A stretch of 64,000 nt of DNA from NCBI GenBank assembly GCA_963839685.1, contig CAWIVS010000012.1:806001-870000 (forward strand), written 5' to 3'. Under the pieces are notes generated by a model that saw only the letters and a list, made by a program, of their open reading frames with translations, was not told the origin of the DNA and ran no database searches. Below are positions 50,403 through 58,766 of the stretch, in pieces. Each line of letters opens with the position of its first letter. Position 1 is the first letter of the stretch. The DNA is from CADEED01 sp963839685. Lineage in GTDB: Bacteria > Pseudomonadota > Gammaproteobacteria > Steroidobacterales > Steroidobacteraceae. A program made the translations under genes and the position numbers.

Positions 50403-51704
50403 ATGTCGATGAATGCTGACCTGCACAAACGACGCGTGGCCGCCGTGCCGCGCGGAGTGGGTAATTCACTCGCGGTGTACGCCGAGCGCGCACAGAACGC
50501 CGAACTCTGGGACGTCGAAGGCCGCCGCTACGTGGACTTCGCCAGCGGCATCGCCGTGCTGAACACCGGCCACGTCCACCCGCACGTCAAGGCGGCCATG
50601 GCCGCGCAACTTGAAAAGCTTACTCACGGCTGTTTCCAGGTGACGCCGTACGAAAGTTACATCGCACTGGCCGAGGCCCTGAACAAGCTCGCGCCGGGAT
50701 CGACCCCGAAGAAGACCATTTTCCTGTCGACGGGCGCCGAGGCCGTGGAGAACGCCATCAAGATCGCGCGTTATGCGACCAAACGAAGCGCGGTCATCGC
50801 GTTCACCGGCGGATTTCACGGACGCACGCTGGCCTGCATCGCACTCACCGGCAAGGTGCAGCCATACAAGACGGGCTTCGGGCCGATGCTGCCCGAGGTG
50901 TTTCACGTGCCCTTCCCCATGGCCTATCACGGCGTGAGCATCGAAGATTCGCTCGCCGCGATCGACAATCTCTTCAAGGCGGACGTGGATCCAGCGCGCG
51001 TCGCCGCCATCATCATCGAGCCGGTGCAGGGCGAAGGCGGCTTCTACATCGCCCCGCCGGAATTCCTGCGCGCCCTGCGCGCGCTGTGCGACAAGCACGG
51101 CATCCTGCTGATCGCCGACGAGATCCAGACCGGGTTCGCGCGCACCGGCAAGACCTTCGCCATCGAACACGCCGGCATCGAGCCGGATCTCATGACCGTG
51201 GCCAAGAGCATCGCGGGCGGCGTGCCGCTGTCCGCGGTCATTGGCAAGGCAGACATCATGGACGCACCTGTCGTCGGGGGCCTGGGCGGCACCTTCGCGG
51301 GTTCGCCGCTCGCGTGCGCGGCGGGCCTCGCCGTGCTCGAGGTGATCGAAAAGGAAAAACTCAACCAGCGCGCCGAACAATTCGGTGCGAAGCTGGTTGC
51401 GAGGCTCAAGCAGATGCAAGCGAAGTTGCCGTGCATCGGCGAAGTGCGCGCTCTCGGCATGATGGTGGCTATCGAGCTGGTGAAGAATCGCCGCGCCGAC
51501 ATGCCCGATGCGGAGCTCACCAGGGCGGTGGTTCAGGCCGCGGGGCGGCGTGGGTTGATCCTGCTGTCATGCGGACTGTATTCGAACGTCATACGCATTC
51601 TCGCGCCGCTCACCATCCCGGAAGCGCAGCTCGATGAAGGGCTCGAGCTACTGGAGCAGTCGCTCGCCGAGTCGTCGGGCGCCCAGGCGACAGCCGTCGC
51701 CTGA
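50403..51704 (+). CDS. gabT: 4-aminobutyrate--2-oxoglutarate aminotransferase
   Basis: A 433-residue class III PLP transaminase that turns GABA into succinate semialdehyde. It shows ELWDVEGRRYVDFASGIAVL, FLSTGAEAVENAIKIAR, FTGGFHGRT, IIEPVQGEGGFY, LIADEIQTGFARTGK and the PLP lysine in MTVAKSIAGGVPLSA, matching GabT more closely than acetylornithine aminotransferase. GGAGAG lies 4-6 bases before the ATG. No gabD lies nearby. Confidence 0.92.
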   Translation: MSMNADLHKRRVAAVPRGVGNSLAVYAERAQNAELWDVEGRRYVDFASGIAVLNTGHVHPHVKAAMAAQLEKLTHGCFQVTPYESYIALAEALNKLAPGSTPKKTIFLSTGAEAVENAIKIARYATKRSAVIAFTGGFHGRTLACIALTGKVQPYKTGFGPMLPEVFHVPFPMAYHGVSIEDSLAAIDNLFKADVDPARVAAIIIEPVQGEGGFYIAPPEFLRALRALCDKHGILLIADEIQTGFARTGKTFAIEHAGIEPDLMTVAKSIAGGVPLSAVIGKADIMDAPVVGGLGGTFAGSPLACAAGLAVLEVIEKEKLNQRAEQFGAKLVARLKQMQAKLPCIGEVRALGMMVAIELVKNRRADMPDAELTRAVVQAAGRRGLILLSCGLYSNVIRILAPLTIPEAQLDEGLELLEQSLAESSGAQATAVA

Positions 51705-51733
51705 GCGATCCCCTTCCTGGGCGCAAGCCCTGA

Positions 51734-52234
51734 CTAATCCACGCGTGGATTGAACGGCGCAAATACGCCGTCCGGATTGAACTCGAACACCCAGGCGTGC
51801 AGCGTCCACAGCTGGAACGTCTGGTTCGCTTCCCACTCGTCGGCCCTGCCGACGAAGCCGAAGGGCGCCTTCTTCGACAGTGACAGCGGCACCGCGTATT
51901 CCACGGCCACGAGCTTGCGCTTGCCGCCGCAGGGATCATCGGCATAGACCAGCAGCTCCGGCCTGTTCGGATCGAAGCGCTCGTCGACCAGTCTCTCCTT
52001 CATGTAATGCCAGCCCATGTTGGGCACGAACAGGCCGATGTCCACGTAGCCGTGCGCGACCGCGGCGTCGACGTCGAGGTAGTTCGCGGCGGCGTTCCGC
52101 ACCTCGTCGAGTTGCAGCACCGCGAGCGGCGGCGGCTTGTTGCCCTTGCCGGCATCGGGATCGTGATCGCCGTGCGCGAAGGCGGATGTGGTGAGCAGGG
52201 CTGCGGCCAGCCCCGTGGCGATGTTGCGGATCAT
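51734..52234 (-). CDS. Exported protein of unknown function
   Basis: A 166-residue protein with a signal peptide (MIRNIATGLAAALLTTSAFA) and a His/Asp-rich mature N terminus (HGDHDPDAGKGNKPPP), a possible metal-binding end. The rest, AAANYLDVDAAVAHGYVDIG, PNMGWHYMKERLVDERFDPN, ELLVYADDPCGGKRKLVAVE and LWTLHAWVFEFNPDGVF, resembles secreted proteins known from many bacteria without assigned function. An AGGAG ribosome site precedes the ATG. Directly upstream is a nested palindrome. Confidence 0.75.
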   Translation of the reverse strand: MIRNIATGLAAALLTTSAFAHGDHDPDAGKGNKPPPLAVLQLDEVRNAAANYLDVDAAVAHGYVDIGLFVPNMGWHYMKERLVDERFDPNRPELLVYADDPCGGKRKLVAVEYAVPLSLSKKAPFGFVGRADEWEANQTFQLWTLHAWVFEFNPDGVFAPFNPRVD

Positions 52235-52245
52235 GTCTTGCTCCT

Positions 52246-52293
52246 GTAGTTAGATGTTTATTGCTTTCCCGGGCTACGGGAAAGCCTAACTAC
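52246..52293 (-). promoter_or_regulatory. Nested palindrome in the leader of the exported-protein gene
   Basis: Outer arms GTAGTTAG and CTAACTAC (52246-52253, 52286-52293) enclose inner arms CTTTCCCG and CGGGAAAG around GGCTA. It ends 12 bases before the ATG, leaving only the ribosome site between, so folding of the mRNA or protein binding here could control expression. Confidence 0.55.
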
Positions 52294-52310
52294 AGTGCTT
52301 CACTGCGCGA

Positions 52311-52386
52311 ATGACCGCGCGTCCGGCGCGGATGACCGTGAGTCCGCGCGCATGATCGTCCGTCCGGAAACGATGCCCGATCGTCC
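52311..52386. repeat. Imperfect tandem repeat, about 21-base unit, 3.7 copies
   Basis: Units begin ATGACCG, ATGACCG, ATGATCG and ATGCCCG, at 52311, 52332, 52352 and 52373, each followed by a GTCC element about three bases later. It lies in the noncoding 288-base gap 52235-52522 beside the third REP-like palindrome. Confidence 0.6.
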
Positions 52387-52397
52387 ACGGACGTCAA

Positions 52398-52521
52398 GAA
52401 ATGGGGACATTCCTGATTTGCAAGCAAAAGGGGACGCGCCTCAGTGAGGCGCGTCCCCTTTTGCCTGGTCAGCGAATCAGCCCTGTCCCGATTTGCAGCA
52501 AATCAGGAATGTCCCCATTTC
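52398..52521. repeat. REP-like palindrome, copy 3, with a second palindrome nested inside
   Basis: Perfect 24-base outer arms (52398-52421 and 52498-52521) with core GGGGACATTCCTGATTTGC, closely related to copies 1 and 2. Inside is another palindrome with perfect 20-base arms (52424-52443 and 52445-52464), core AAAAGGGGACGCGCCTC, and a single-base centre. It looks like one element inserted into another. It ends one base before the stop codon of the next minus-strand gene. Confidence 0.85.
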
Positions 52522-52522
52522 T

Positions 52523-52823
52523 TTACGCGCGGCCGGCGTTCGAGTCGGTGGGCGTGTGGAAGTACTCGCTCTCGGAGGCGAGCTGTTCGATGAGGCGCTT
52601 GAGTTCCGACATGCGCCCTTCGGCCGTGCTGATGGGCATGCAGTCCTGGCAGCGCGTGTCGCCACAGGGCTGGCGCGAGTACAGCCAGTACTGGATCGCC
52701 CCGGCGAGCAGAGCCGTCGGCGATGTCCCAGAGATCCGCGTCCTTGTCCTTGTCCGCCATCTTGTTGGCGAGATCCACGGTCTTGGAGAAGGCGGCGTCG
52801 AAGGTGTCGGCAATCGGTTCCAT
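52523..52823 (-). pseudogene. Small cytoplasmic protein with C-x4-CxxC motif (frameshifted)
   Basis: The N-terminal half MEPIADTFDAAFSKTVDLAN, MADKDKDADLWDIADG is in one frame. Near 52712 the sense moves to another frame and continues LLAGAIQYWLYSRQPCGDTR, CQDCMPISTAEGRMSELKRL and ends DSNAGRA. About 100 residues, no signal peptide; the CxxC and extra Cys suggest metal binding. I do not recognise the family. One indel separates the halves. Its stop follows the third REP-like palindrome by one base. Confidence 0.55.
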
Positions 52824-52902
52824 GGAGCGAAGTATAGGCATCGGCGCCGGGAACCGGAACGCCCAAATTCCGTCAATCGAACCTATGTTCAACGGCAATG
52901 CG

Positions 52903-53814
52903 TCATTCGAGGCGCATGCTGTGGAGCCGCAGGCGCTGCGAGCCGCCCTCCTTGGTGCGGAACAGCGTCACGTCGGAGATTTGCGTCATATTCATCAGGC
53001 GGTTGCGCGGCGCATGCAGGATGTCGTCGAGCGGAACGCGCAGGCTGAGACGTTCGCCAGGACCGATGTCGAAGATGCGATTGAAGCGATCTACGTACGC
53101 CCGGTCGTGCACGATGTCGTGAACGCGTACGCCCAGGTGCAGAATCTGCTCCTGTTCCGGGTTCTCCGCGTCGATGACCAGCGTCTTGAATTTACGCCAG
53201 TCGCGCACCGGTTCGTAGAAGGAAAACCCTGGAAATACCTTGCGCACGAATTCCACTTCGAGCACGCCCGCGATGACGTCGCGCCTGACGCCGTAGCCCA
53301 CGATCCACGCCAGCTCGACGCGCGAATCGAAGTTCGCCAGCACCGGAAACTGCGAGTCGCGATGGACGTAGGCGCGCACCATGCTAACTATCGGCGCCAC
53401 GTAGACCGCGAAGCAGCCGAGCGCGATCAGCGCCGCCGTGGCGCGCGCTGCGCCGCTCAGTCTCTCGCGGCGGGTGACCGCGGCATGTATCGCCAGCGCA
53501 CATACCACGCCCACGCAGTCGGCGAACACGTCCTCCCATGACGCGTCGCGCCGCAGCGGCTTCTGGATGACCTCGCTTACCACACCCGCGGCGGCGCCAA
53601 TAAAACCGGCATAGGCGTAGAGGCGCACACCCTCGAGTTCCCATTCATGTTTCAGGAGGGTCAGGATGAACCACGTTCCAACGAAGAACAGCGGCACGTG
53701 TCCCGCGTTTTCGATGGTGCGTCCCGCGTAGGTGTGCGGAATGGGCAGCGGCACGAACAGCAGCACGGCCCCGACAACCACGAACAGGGCAAGAATTAGA
53801 AGGCGTCGGGACAC
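52903..53814 (-). CDS. VanZ-like membrane protein with C-terminal soluble domain
   Basis: A 303-residue protein. The N-terminal 130 residues form four helices with VanZ-family features: PHTYAGRTIENAGHVPLFFV, GVVSEVIQKPLRRDASWEDV, FADCVGVVCALAIHA. The C-terminal 150 residues are a soluble beta-rich domain (FPGFSFYEPVRDWRKFKTLV, HDIVHDRAYVDRFNRIF) that looks like a carbohydrate-binding jelly-roll, on the periplasmic side. VanZ-like proteins are loosely tied to envelope antibiotic tolerance; the role here is unknown. It is divergent from yceH, with 19 bases between start codons. Confidence 0.8.
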   Translation of the reverse strand: MSRRLLILALFVVVGAVLLFVPLPIPHTYAGRTIENAGHVPLFFVGTWFILTLLKHEWELEGVRLYAYAGFIGAAAGVVSEVIQKPLRRDASWEDVFADCVGVVCALAIHAAVTRRERLSGAARATAALIALGCFAVYVAPIVSMVRAYVHRDSQFPVLANFDSRVELAWIVGYGVRRDVIAGVLEVEFVRKVFPGFSFYEPVRDWRKFKTLVIDAENPEQEQILHLGVRVHDIVHDRAYVDRFNRIFDIGPGERLSLRVPLDDILHAPRNRLMNMTQISDVTLFRTKEGGSQRLRLHSMRLE

Positions 53815-53833
53815 ACCTCAGTATACTTCTCCC

Positions 53834-54505
53834 ATGAATATCCGCCTGTCCGCTATCGATGCACGCATCATCGGTTCATTGATCGAAAAGCAGATCACGA
53901 CGCCCGATCAGTACCCGTTGTCGCTCAATGCCCTGGTGAATGCCTGCAACCAGAAGAGCAACCGCGAACCCCTCATGCAGCTCGACGAAGCGACCGTAAA
54001 GTTCGCCGTCGACAGCCTCGCACGCCGGCACTTCGTCGTGGAGAAGTCCGGCTTCGGCAGTCGCGTGCCCAAGTATCAGCAGATCTTTTGCAATACAGAG
54101 TTTGGCAGCCTGAAGTTCACACCGCAGGAAACCGCCATCATGTGCGAGCTGCTGGTGCGCGGGCCGCAGACGCCGGGCGAACTGCGCGCCCGGGTGACAC
54201 GAATGGCCGAGCTGCCGGACCCCGACATCATCGAGGCGCTGCTGGAGGGTCTCACCAACCGGCCCGAGGGAGCGATGGTCGCGCAATTGCCGCGTGAATC
54301 CGGCAGACGCGACTCGCGCTGGGCGCAGTTGTTCGAGGAGTTGCCCGCCACCCCCGCCGTTGCGGAGGAACCCGCGCCGCGCGGCGAAAGCCCGGCGCCT
54401 CGACCCGCGTCGGGCGAGCTCGCCGCACGGCTCGCGGCCCTCGAAAGCGAGGTTGCCGCGTTGCGCGCCGAGCTGGAGGCCCTTCGGCAGAATCGCAATC
54501 CATGA
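53834..54505 (+). CDS. yceH: YceH family (DUF480) protein
   Basis: A 223-residue protein. Two winged-helix units are expected, with family motifs IDARIIGSLIEKQITTPDQY, PLSLNALVNACNQKSNREP, LVRGPQTPGELRARVTRM and a C-terminal coiled coil (LAARLAALESEVAALRAELE). The family is conserved in proteobacteria and of unknown function, possibly DNA binding. The ATG at 53834 fits the family start. Its stop overlaps the DMT gene start by ATGA. Confidence 0.93.
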   Translation: MNIRLSAIDARIIGSLIEKQITTPDQYPLSLNALVNACNQKSNREPLMQLDEATVKFAVDSLARRHFVVEKSGFGSRVPKYQQIFCNTEFGSLKFTPQETAIMCELLVRGPQTPGELRARVTRMAELPDPDIIEALLEGLTNRPEGAMVAQLPRESGRRDSRWAQLFEELPATPAVAEEPAPRGESPAPRPASGELAARLAALESEVAALRAELEALRQNRNP

Positions 54506-54852
54506 ACCTTCCGGCGTGGGCGCAAAGCGCCGCGTTGCTGGTCGCATCGAACGTCTTCATGACCTTCGCGTGGTATGCGCACCTCAGGAATCTGGCTTCG
54601 AAACCGTGGATCATCGCCGCGCTCGCGAGCTGGGGTATCGCGCTGTTCGAATACCTGTTGCAGGTGCCGGCGAATCGCGTCGGCTACACGCAGCTGTCAC
54701 TGGGCCAGCTCAAGGTCATGCAGGAAGTCATCACGATCGCGGTGTTCGTGCCCTTCGCGATCCTTTATATGAAGCAGCCCCTGAAGCTCGACTTCCTGTG
54801 GGCCAGCCTGTGCCTGATGGGCGCCGCGTACTTCGCCTTCAGGGGAAACTAG
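54502..54852 (+). CDS. DMT family (DUF486) membrane protein
   Basis: A 116-residue protein with four membrane helices, the DUF486 half-size member of the drug/metabolite transporter superfamily. Motifs: NVFMTFAWYAHLRNL, ASWGIALFEYLLQVPANRVG, LSLGQLKVMQEVITIAVFVP and FLWASLCLMGAAYFAFRG. It is coupled to yceH by a 4-base overlap. The transported substrate is unknown. Confidence 0.9.
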   Translation: MNLPAWAQSAALLVASNVFMTFAWYAHLRNLASKPWIIAALASWGIALFEYLLQVPANRVGYTQLSLGQLKVMQEVITIAVFVPFAILYMKQPLKLDFLWASLCLMGAAYFAFRGN

Positions 54853-55870
54853 CTAGCGCATCGTGGCGAGCGCGGCGCACAGCGCATCGACGTCTTCCTC
54901 GGGCGTGTCCCAGGAACAGACGAAACGGGCCTCGCCGGATCCAGCCGGGCCCCAGGGATAGAAGCCGAACTCGCGCGACAGGGCGGCGATGCGTTCGTCA
55001 CCCAGCTTCATGAAGACCTGGTTGGTCTCGAAGGCCACGCTCAACAATTCCGGTGCCGCCGCTGCAATGCGGGCTGCCAGCCGGTTGGCGCGCTCGGCAT
55101 TACGGCGCCAGATCCCGCTCTCGATGTAGGCAGTCAGCTGCACCGCGGCGTAGCGGCCCTTGCACGCAAGTTGACCCCCACGTTTGCGACGGAACTCGAA
55201 GTCCGCGACGCGTGTCGGTTCGAAGAACACGACCGCCTCGGTATTCATGCCGCCGTTCTTGATGACTCCGAAGGACAGCACGTCGACGCCGGATTTCCAG
55301 GTGAGCTCGGCGGGCGAGGCGCTTGTGGCGATCACCGCATTCGCAAATCGGGCGCCGTCCATGTGCACGGTCATGTGATTGGCGCGCGCAATGTCTGCAA
55401 GGGCGCGAATCTCCTGCGGGCGCATACACGGCGCCGCGCTCGGTGGCCTGGGTGATGGACAACATGCGCGGCTGCACGCCGTGCACGTGCGGCTCGAACC
55501 AGGCCAGCCGGGATTTGAGATCGCCAGCGGAAATCTTGGCGCCCTCGCCCGTGACCAGCGACAGCTTGGCGCCGCCGGTGAAGAATTCCGGCGCGCCGCA
55601 TTCGTCGCGCTCGATATGCGCCTCAGCGTGGGTAACAACGGTGCCCCAGGGCGGGCAGAGCGTCGCCAGCGCCAGCGAGTTCGCCGCGGTGCCCGACGAC
55701 ACCGCGAACACCCGTACCTCGGTCTCGAAGAACTTGCCGAACAGGGCATCGAGACGTTCCGACCATTGATCGGCGCCGTACGCAAGCGCAGTGCCTTGGT
55801 TGGCCGCGGAGATGGCCGCGAGGATTTCGGGGCTGACGGCGGCGGTGTTGTCGGATTTGAAATAGCGCAT
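54853..55870 (-). pseudogene. Low-specificity L-threonine aldolase family (frameshifted)
   Basis: A PLP-dependent beta-eliminating lyase. The first frame starts MRYFKSDNTAAVSPEILAAI and holds VFAVSSGTAANSLALATL and THAEAHIERDECGAPEF. Near 55425 the frame changes (TGTATGCGCCCGCAG) where GAVYTPQEIRAL would be expected. The remainder continues NHMTVHMDGARFANAV, the PLP lysine region VLSFGVIKNGGMNTEAVVFF and VAFETNQVFMKL. It splits threonine or allo-threonine to glycine and acetaldehyde. Every family block is present, so one consensus indel is the simplest reading. Confidence 0.85.
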
Positions 55871-55998
55871 CGCGGCAAATTGTAGACGACGCCCGCGCCC
55901 GGCGTGAGTAACTCACAGCCGGCACATGGTTCCGCATGAATTTGCCACCGCCGTCCCGCCGCACACGGTGTAGATTTACCGCCTTCCTGGGGGATCGC

Positions 55999-56580
55999 AT
56001 GGAACAGAAGCTCTCGCGACGTGCCACCCTGCGTTCGCTCGGCGCCGTCGCCGGCGTCGCGGCTCTCGACTGGGCCGCGGTCGCGCGCGCCAGCCACGAC
56101 GCGCACCAGGCGGCGCAATCCGGCGCACCGCTAGAATATACGTTGTTAGGTGCCGCCGACGCCGCCGACGTCGAGGCGCTCACCTCGCAGATCGTGCCCA
56201 GCGACGAAACACCGGGGGCGCGCGAAGCCGGGGCCAGTTTTTTCATCGATCGCTCACTGAGTTCATTCTTCGCGCACCTGCGCCCGGCATTCACGGCGGG
56301 CCTCGCCCAGTTCCAGGCCGCGGCGCGTGCGGCCTATCCGCAGAGCCCGACCTTCGCGGCGCTCAGCTCCGACCAGCAGATCGCATTCCTGCATACCGTG
56401 GACACCACGCCGTTCTTCGACCTGGCGCGCCAGCTCACGTTGTGCGGCATGTTTTCCAATCCGCCCTATGGCGGCAATCGCGACAAGCTCGGCTGGAAGC
56501 TGATTGGCTTCGAAGATCAGCACATGTTCGAGCCGCCTTTCGGCTACTACGACACACCCGGCAACGAAGGGATGCCATGA
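55999..56580 (+). CDS. Gluconate 2-dehydrogenase subunit 3 family protein
   Basis: A 193-residue small subunit of membrane-type flavoprotein dehydrogenases. It starts MEQKLSRRATLRSLGAVAGV, a Tat-like signal with twin Arg that would export it together with its folded partner. The family core is DVEALTSQIVPSDETPGARE, AGASFFIDRSL and a C-terminal GGNRDKLGWKLIGFEDQHMF. GGGGGA lies before the ATG. Its stop overlaps the GMC oxidoreductase start by ATGA, the usual partner arrangement. Confidence 0.9.
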   Translation: MEQKLSRRATLRSLGAVAGVAALDWAAVARASHDAHQAAQSGAPLEYTLLGAADAADVEALTSQIVPSDETPGAREAGASFFIDRSLSSFFAHLRPAFTAGLAQFQAAARAAYPQSPTFAALSSDQQIAFLHTVDTTPFFDLARQLTLCGMFSNPPYGGNRDKLGWKLIGFEDQHMFEPPFGYYDTPGNEGMP

Positions 56581-58220
56581 GCGCGCGCACCTTTCGTGAT
56601 TCGCAAGCCGTCGACTTCGTGATCGTCGGATCTGGCGCGGCCGGCGGCGTGCTCGCGCGTGAGCTGGCGCGCGCCAATTTATCGGTCGTGGTGCTGGAGC
56701 AGGGTCCGCGTGTGTGGCCGTCCGAGCTCGCACACGATGAGTTGAAGAACTGGTTCCTCGGGGGCCTGGCGACGCGGAATCCACAGACATTCCGCCGTTC
56801 CGCGGCCGAGACCGCGGTGAATCCGCTGATGCGACCGCCGCTGTGGTACGCGCGTGTCGTGGGCGGCTCGACCCAGCACTTCACGGCCAATTACTGGCGT
56901 TTCCGCGAAATCGACTTCCACGAGCGCAGCGCGCTCGGCCCGATTGCCGGCACTGGCTTCGCCGACTGGCCGATCAGCTATGCCGAGCTTGAGCCTTACT
57001 ACACGAAGGTCGATTGGGAAATCGGCGTGTCGGGCGACGCGGCCGCCAACCCCTTCGAACCGCCGCGCAGCCGCCCCTATCCCATGCCGCCGATGCGGGT
57101 GAAATCCTCCGGCGTGTTGTTCGAGCGCGGCGCGCGCAAGCTGGGGTGGCATCCCGCGCCCGCGCCGCTGGTGATCAACTCGGTGCCCTTCGGCGGGCGT
57201 CCGGCCTGCGTAAATTGCGGCTTCTGCCACGGCTTCGGCTGCGAGGTGATGGCGAAAGCCTCGACGGCCTGGACGGTGATTCCGCAGGCCGAGGAGACCG
57301 GCAACTGCGAGATCCGCGCCAACAGCTATGTCTCGCGGATCGAGACCGACAAGCGCGGCCGCGTGACGGGCGCCGCGTACTTCGACGCGCAGGGTCGTGA
57401 ACATTTCCAGCGAGCACGCGCGTTGGTGCTGGCCGCAAACGGGGGCGAGACGCCGCGCCTGCTGCTGAACTCCGCGGGTCCGAGGTTTCCGCAGGGTCTC
57501 GCGAACTCCAGCGGACTGGTCGGCAAGTACCTCATGTTCAACTACGCCGCGCGCGCCTGTGCGTTGTTCGAACACGAACTCAATGAGTACAAGAGCGTCC
57601 AGGTGACGCGGATCATGTGGGACTTCTACGACTCGGATCCGAAGCGCGGCTTCTACGGCGGCGGCGGCTTCGATGCGCGTATCGGCCCGCAGCCCACATT
57701 CTGGGCGATTCGTACTGCCAGCGAAGGGCCGGGCTGGGGCAAGGCCTTCAAGGAGCGGCTGCGGGAATTCCCGCGCTCCATGCAGGTGTCCTGTCACACA
57801 ACCTCGCTCGCCCTCGAGTCCAACAACGTGACGCTCGATCCGACTCTCAAGGACGCGTGGGGTATTCCGGTGATTCGCGTGACCTACCGTGACCATCCCG
57901 ACGATCTGTCGATGGCGCACTTCATGCAGGATCGGGCCGTGGAAATCATGGATGCCGCAGGTGCGCAGCGGGTCACGCGCGGACCGATAACTGAGAGCAG
58001 CCTGGGAATGCATCTGCTCGGCACCTGCCGCATGGGCAACGACGCCGCCACCTCGGTGGTCGACAAGTTCCATCGCGCGCACGACGTACCGAACCTGTTC
58101 ATCTGCGATGGCAGCAGCTTGGTGACCTCGGGCCGCGGCCAGCCGACCATGACCATCCAGGCGCTGGCTTTCCGCGCCGGCGAACATATCGCCCGCTTCG
58201 CCCGCCGCAGCGAGATCTGA
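56577..58220 (+). CDS. GMC family oxidoreductase (gluconate/sugar dehydrogenase large subunit type)
   Basis: A 547-residue FAD enzyme. The dinucleotide motif is DFVIVGSGAAGGVLARELAR, followed by ARVVGGSTQHFTANYWRFRE, VNCGFCHGFGCEV (a Cys cluster typical of this branch), and the C-terminal catalytic His region GMHLLGTCRMGNDAATSVV with CDGSSLVTSGRGQPTMTIQA. With the Tat-signalled subunit 3 it should act in the periplasm on an alcohol or sugar and pass electrons to a cytochrome c. No cytochrome subunit adjoins, though the frameshifted di-heme lipoprotein lies 0.5 kb away on the other strand. Substrate unknown. Confidence 0.9.
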   Translation: MSARTFRDSQAVDFVIVGSGAAGGVLARELARANLSVVVLEQGPRVWPSELAHDELKNWFLGGLATRNPQTFRRSAAETAVNPLMRPPLWYARVVGGSTQHFTANYWRFREIDFHERSALGPIAGTGFADWPISYAELEPYYTKVDWEIGVSGDAAANPFEPPRSRPYPMPPMRVKSSGVLFERGARKLGWHPAPAPLVINSVPFGGRPACVNCGFCHGFGCEVMAKASTAWTVIPQAEETGNCEIRANSYVSRIETDKRGRVTGAAYFDAQGREHFQRARALVLAANGGETPRLLLNSAGPRFPQGLANSSGLVGKYLMFNYAARACALFEHELNEYKSVQVTRIMWDFYDSDPKRGFYGGGGFDARIGPQPTFWAIRTASEGPGWGKAFKERLREFPRSMQVSCHTTSLALESNNVTLDPTLKDAWGIPVIRVTYRDHPDDLSMAHFMQDRAVEIMDAAGAQRVTRGPITESSLGMHLLGTCRMGNDAATSVVDKFHRAHDVPNLFICDGSSLVTSGRGQPTMTIQALAFRAGEHIARFARRSEI

Positions 58221-58379
58221 CGGATCCCGCCGCGATCGCGCATTTGACAGTCATTATTTGAAGCAGTTCGCACCCGGGCGGCAATCGATGTGCGGTCCAA
58301 ATCCCCCCCGCGCAAAAACGTGAAGTGGATACGCACGCCACCCGTACCTATTTTCGGGGTTTGCCCGTATCGTTTTCGC

Positions 58380-58739
58380 GTGGCTACCACGTATCGCATT
58401 CCGACGCTGACCAGCCGCCGCGAATTCTTCCGGCTGCCCTACCCGGTCACGACCGGCGCCACGCTCGCAATCGACGGAACTAACTACACGGTGGACGAGG
58501 TCTCCGAGGCCGGATTGCGCCTGTCGTGCAGCGTGGACAAGTTTCCGCTCGAGCAGCGCGTCCAGGGCACGCTGACGCTCACGGCGGGCATGCGCTGCAC
58601 CATCACGGGTACGGTGCTGCGCATCGAAAACCGTTGCGTGATCCTGAAGCTGTCGCGCGGGCCGACCAGCTACGACGTGCTCCGCGAACAGCGGCATCTG
58701 TCCGACAACTTCCCCGACTGGAAGCCGCAACCGGTCTGA
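58380..58739 (+). CDS. PilZ-like domain protein
   Basis: About 119 residues from GTG 58380. TSRREFFRLPYPV matches the RxxxR-type c-di-GMP motif of PilZ/YcgR proteins. The second motif, usually D/N-x-S-x-x-G, appears as EVSEAG, with Glu in the first place. The rest is a beta-barrel pattern (VQGTLTLTAGMRCTITGTVL). It may be a c-di-GMP-responsive flagellar brake-like or regulatory protein. The frame is open to 58290, but that part lacks support. Moderate confidence in family, low in function. Confidence 0.65.
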   Translation: MATTYRIPTLTSRREFFRLPYPVTTGATLAIDGTNYTVDEVSEAGLRLSCSVDKFPLEQRVQGTLTLTAGMRCTITGTVLRIENRCVILKLSRGPTSYDVLREQRHLSDNFPDWKPQPV

Positions 58740-58766
58740 ACTTCGCGCGCAGCCCGAGACTTCCAC

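Noticed and set aside
52311..52386. Possible CRISPR-like repeat array
   Set aside because: Units are about 21 bases, imperfect, directly adjacent without spacers, and no cas genes are near.
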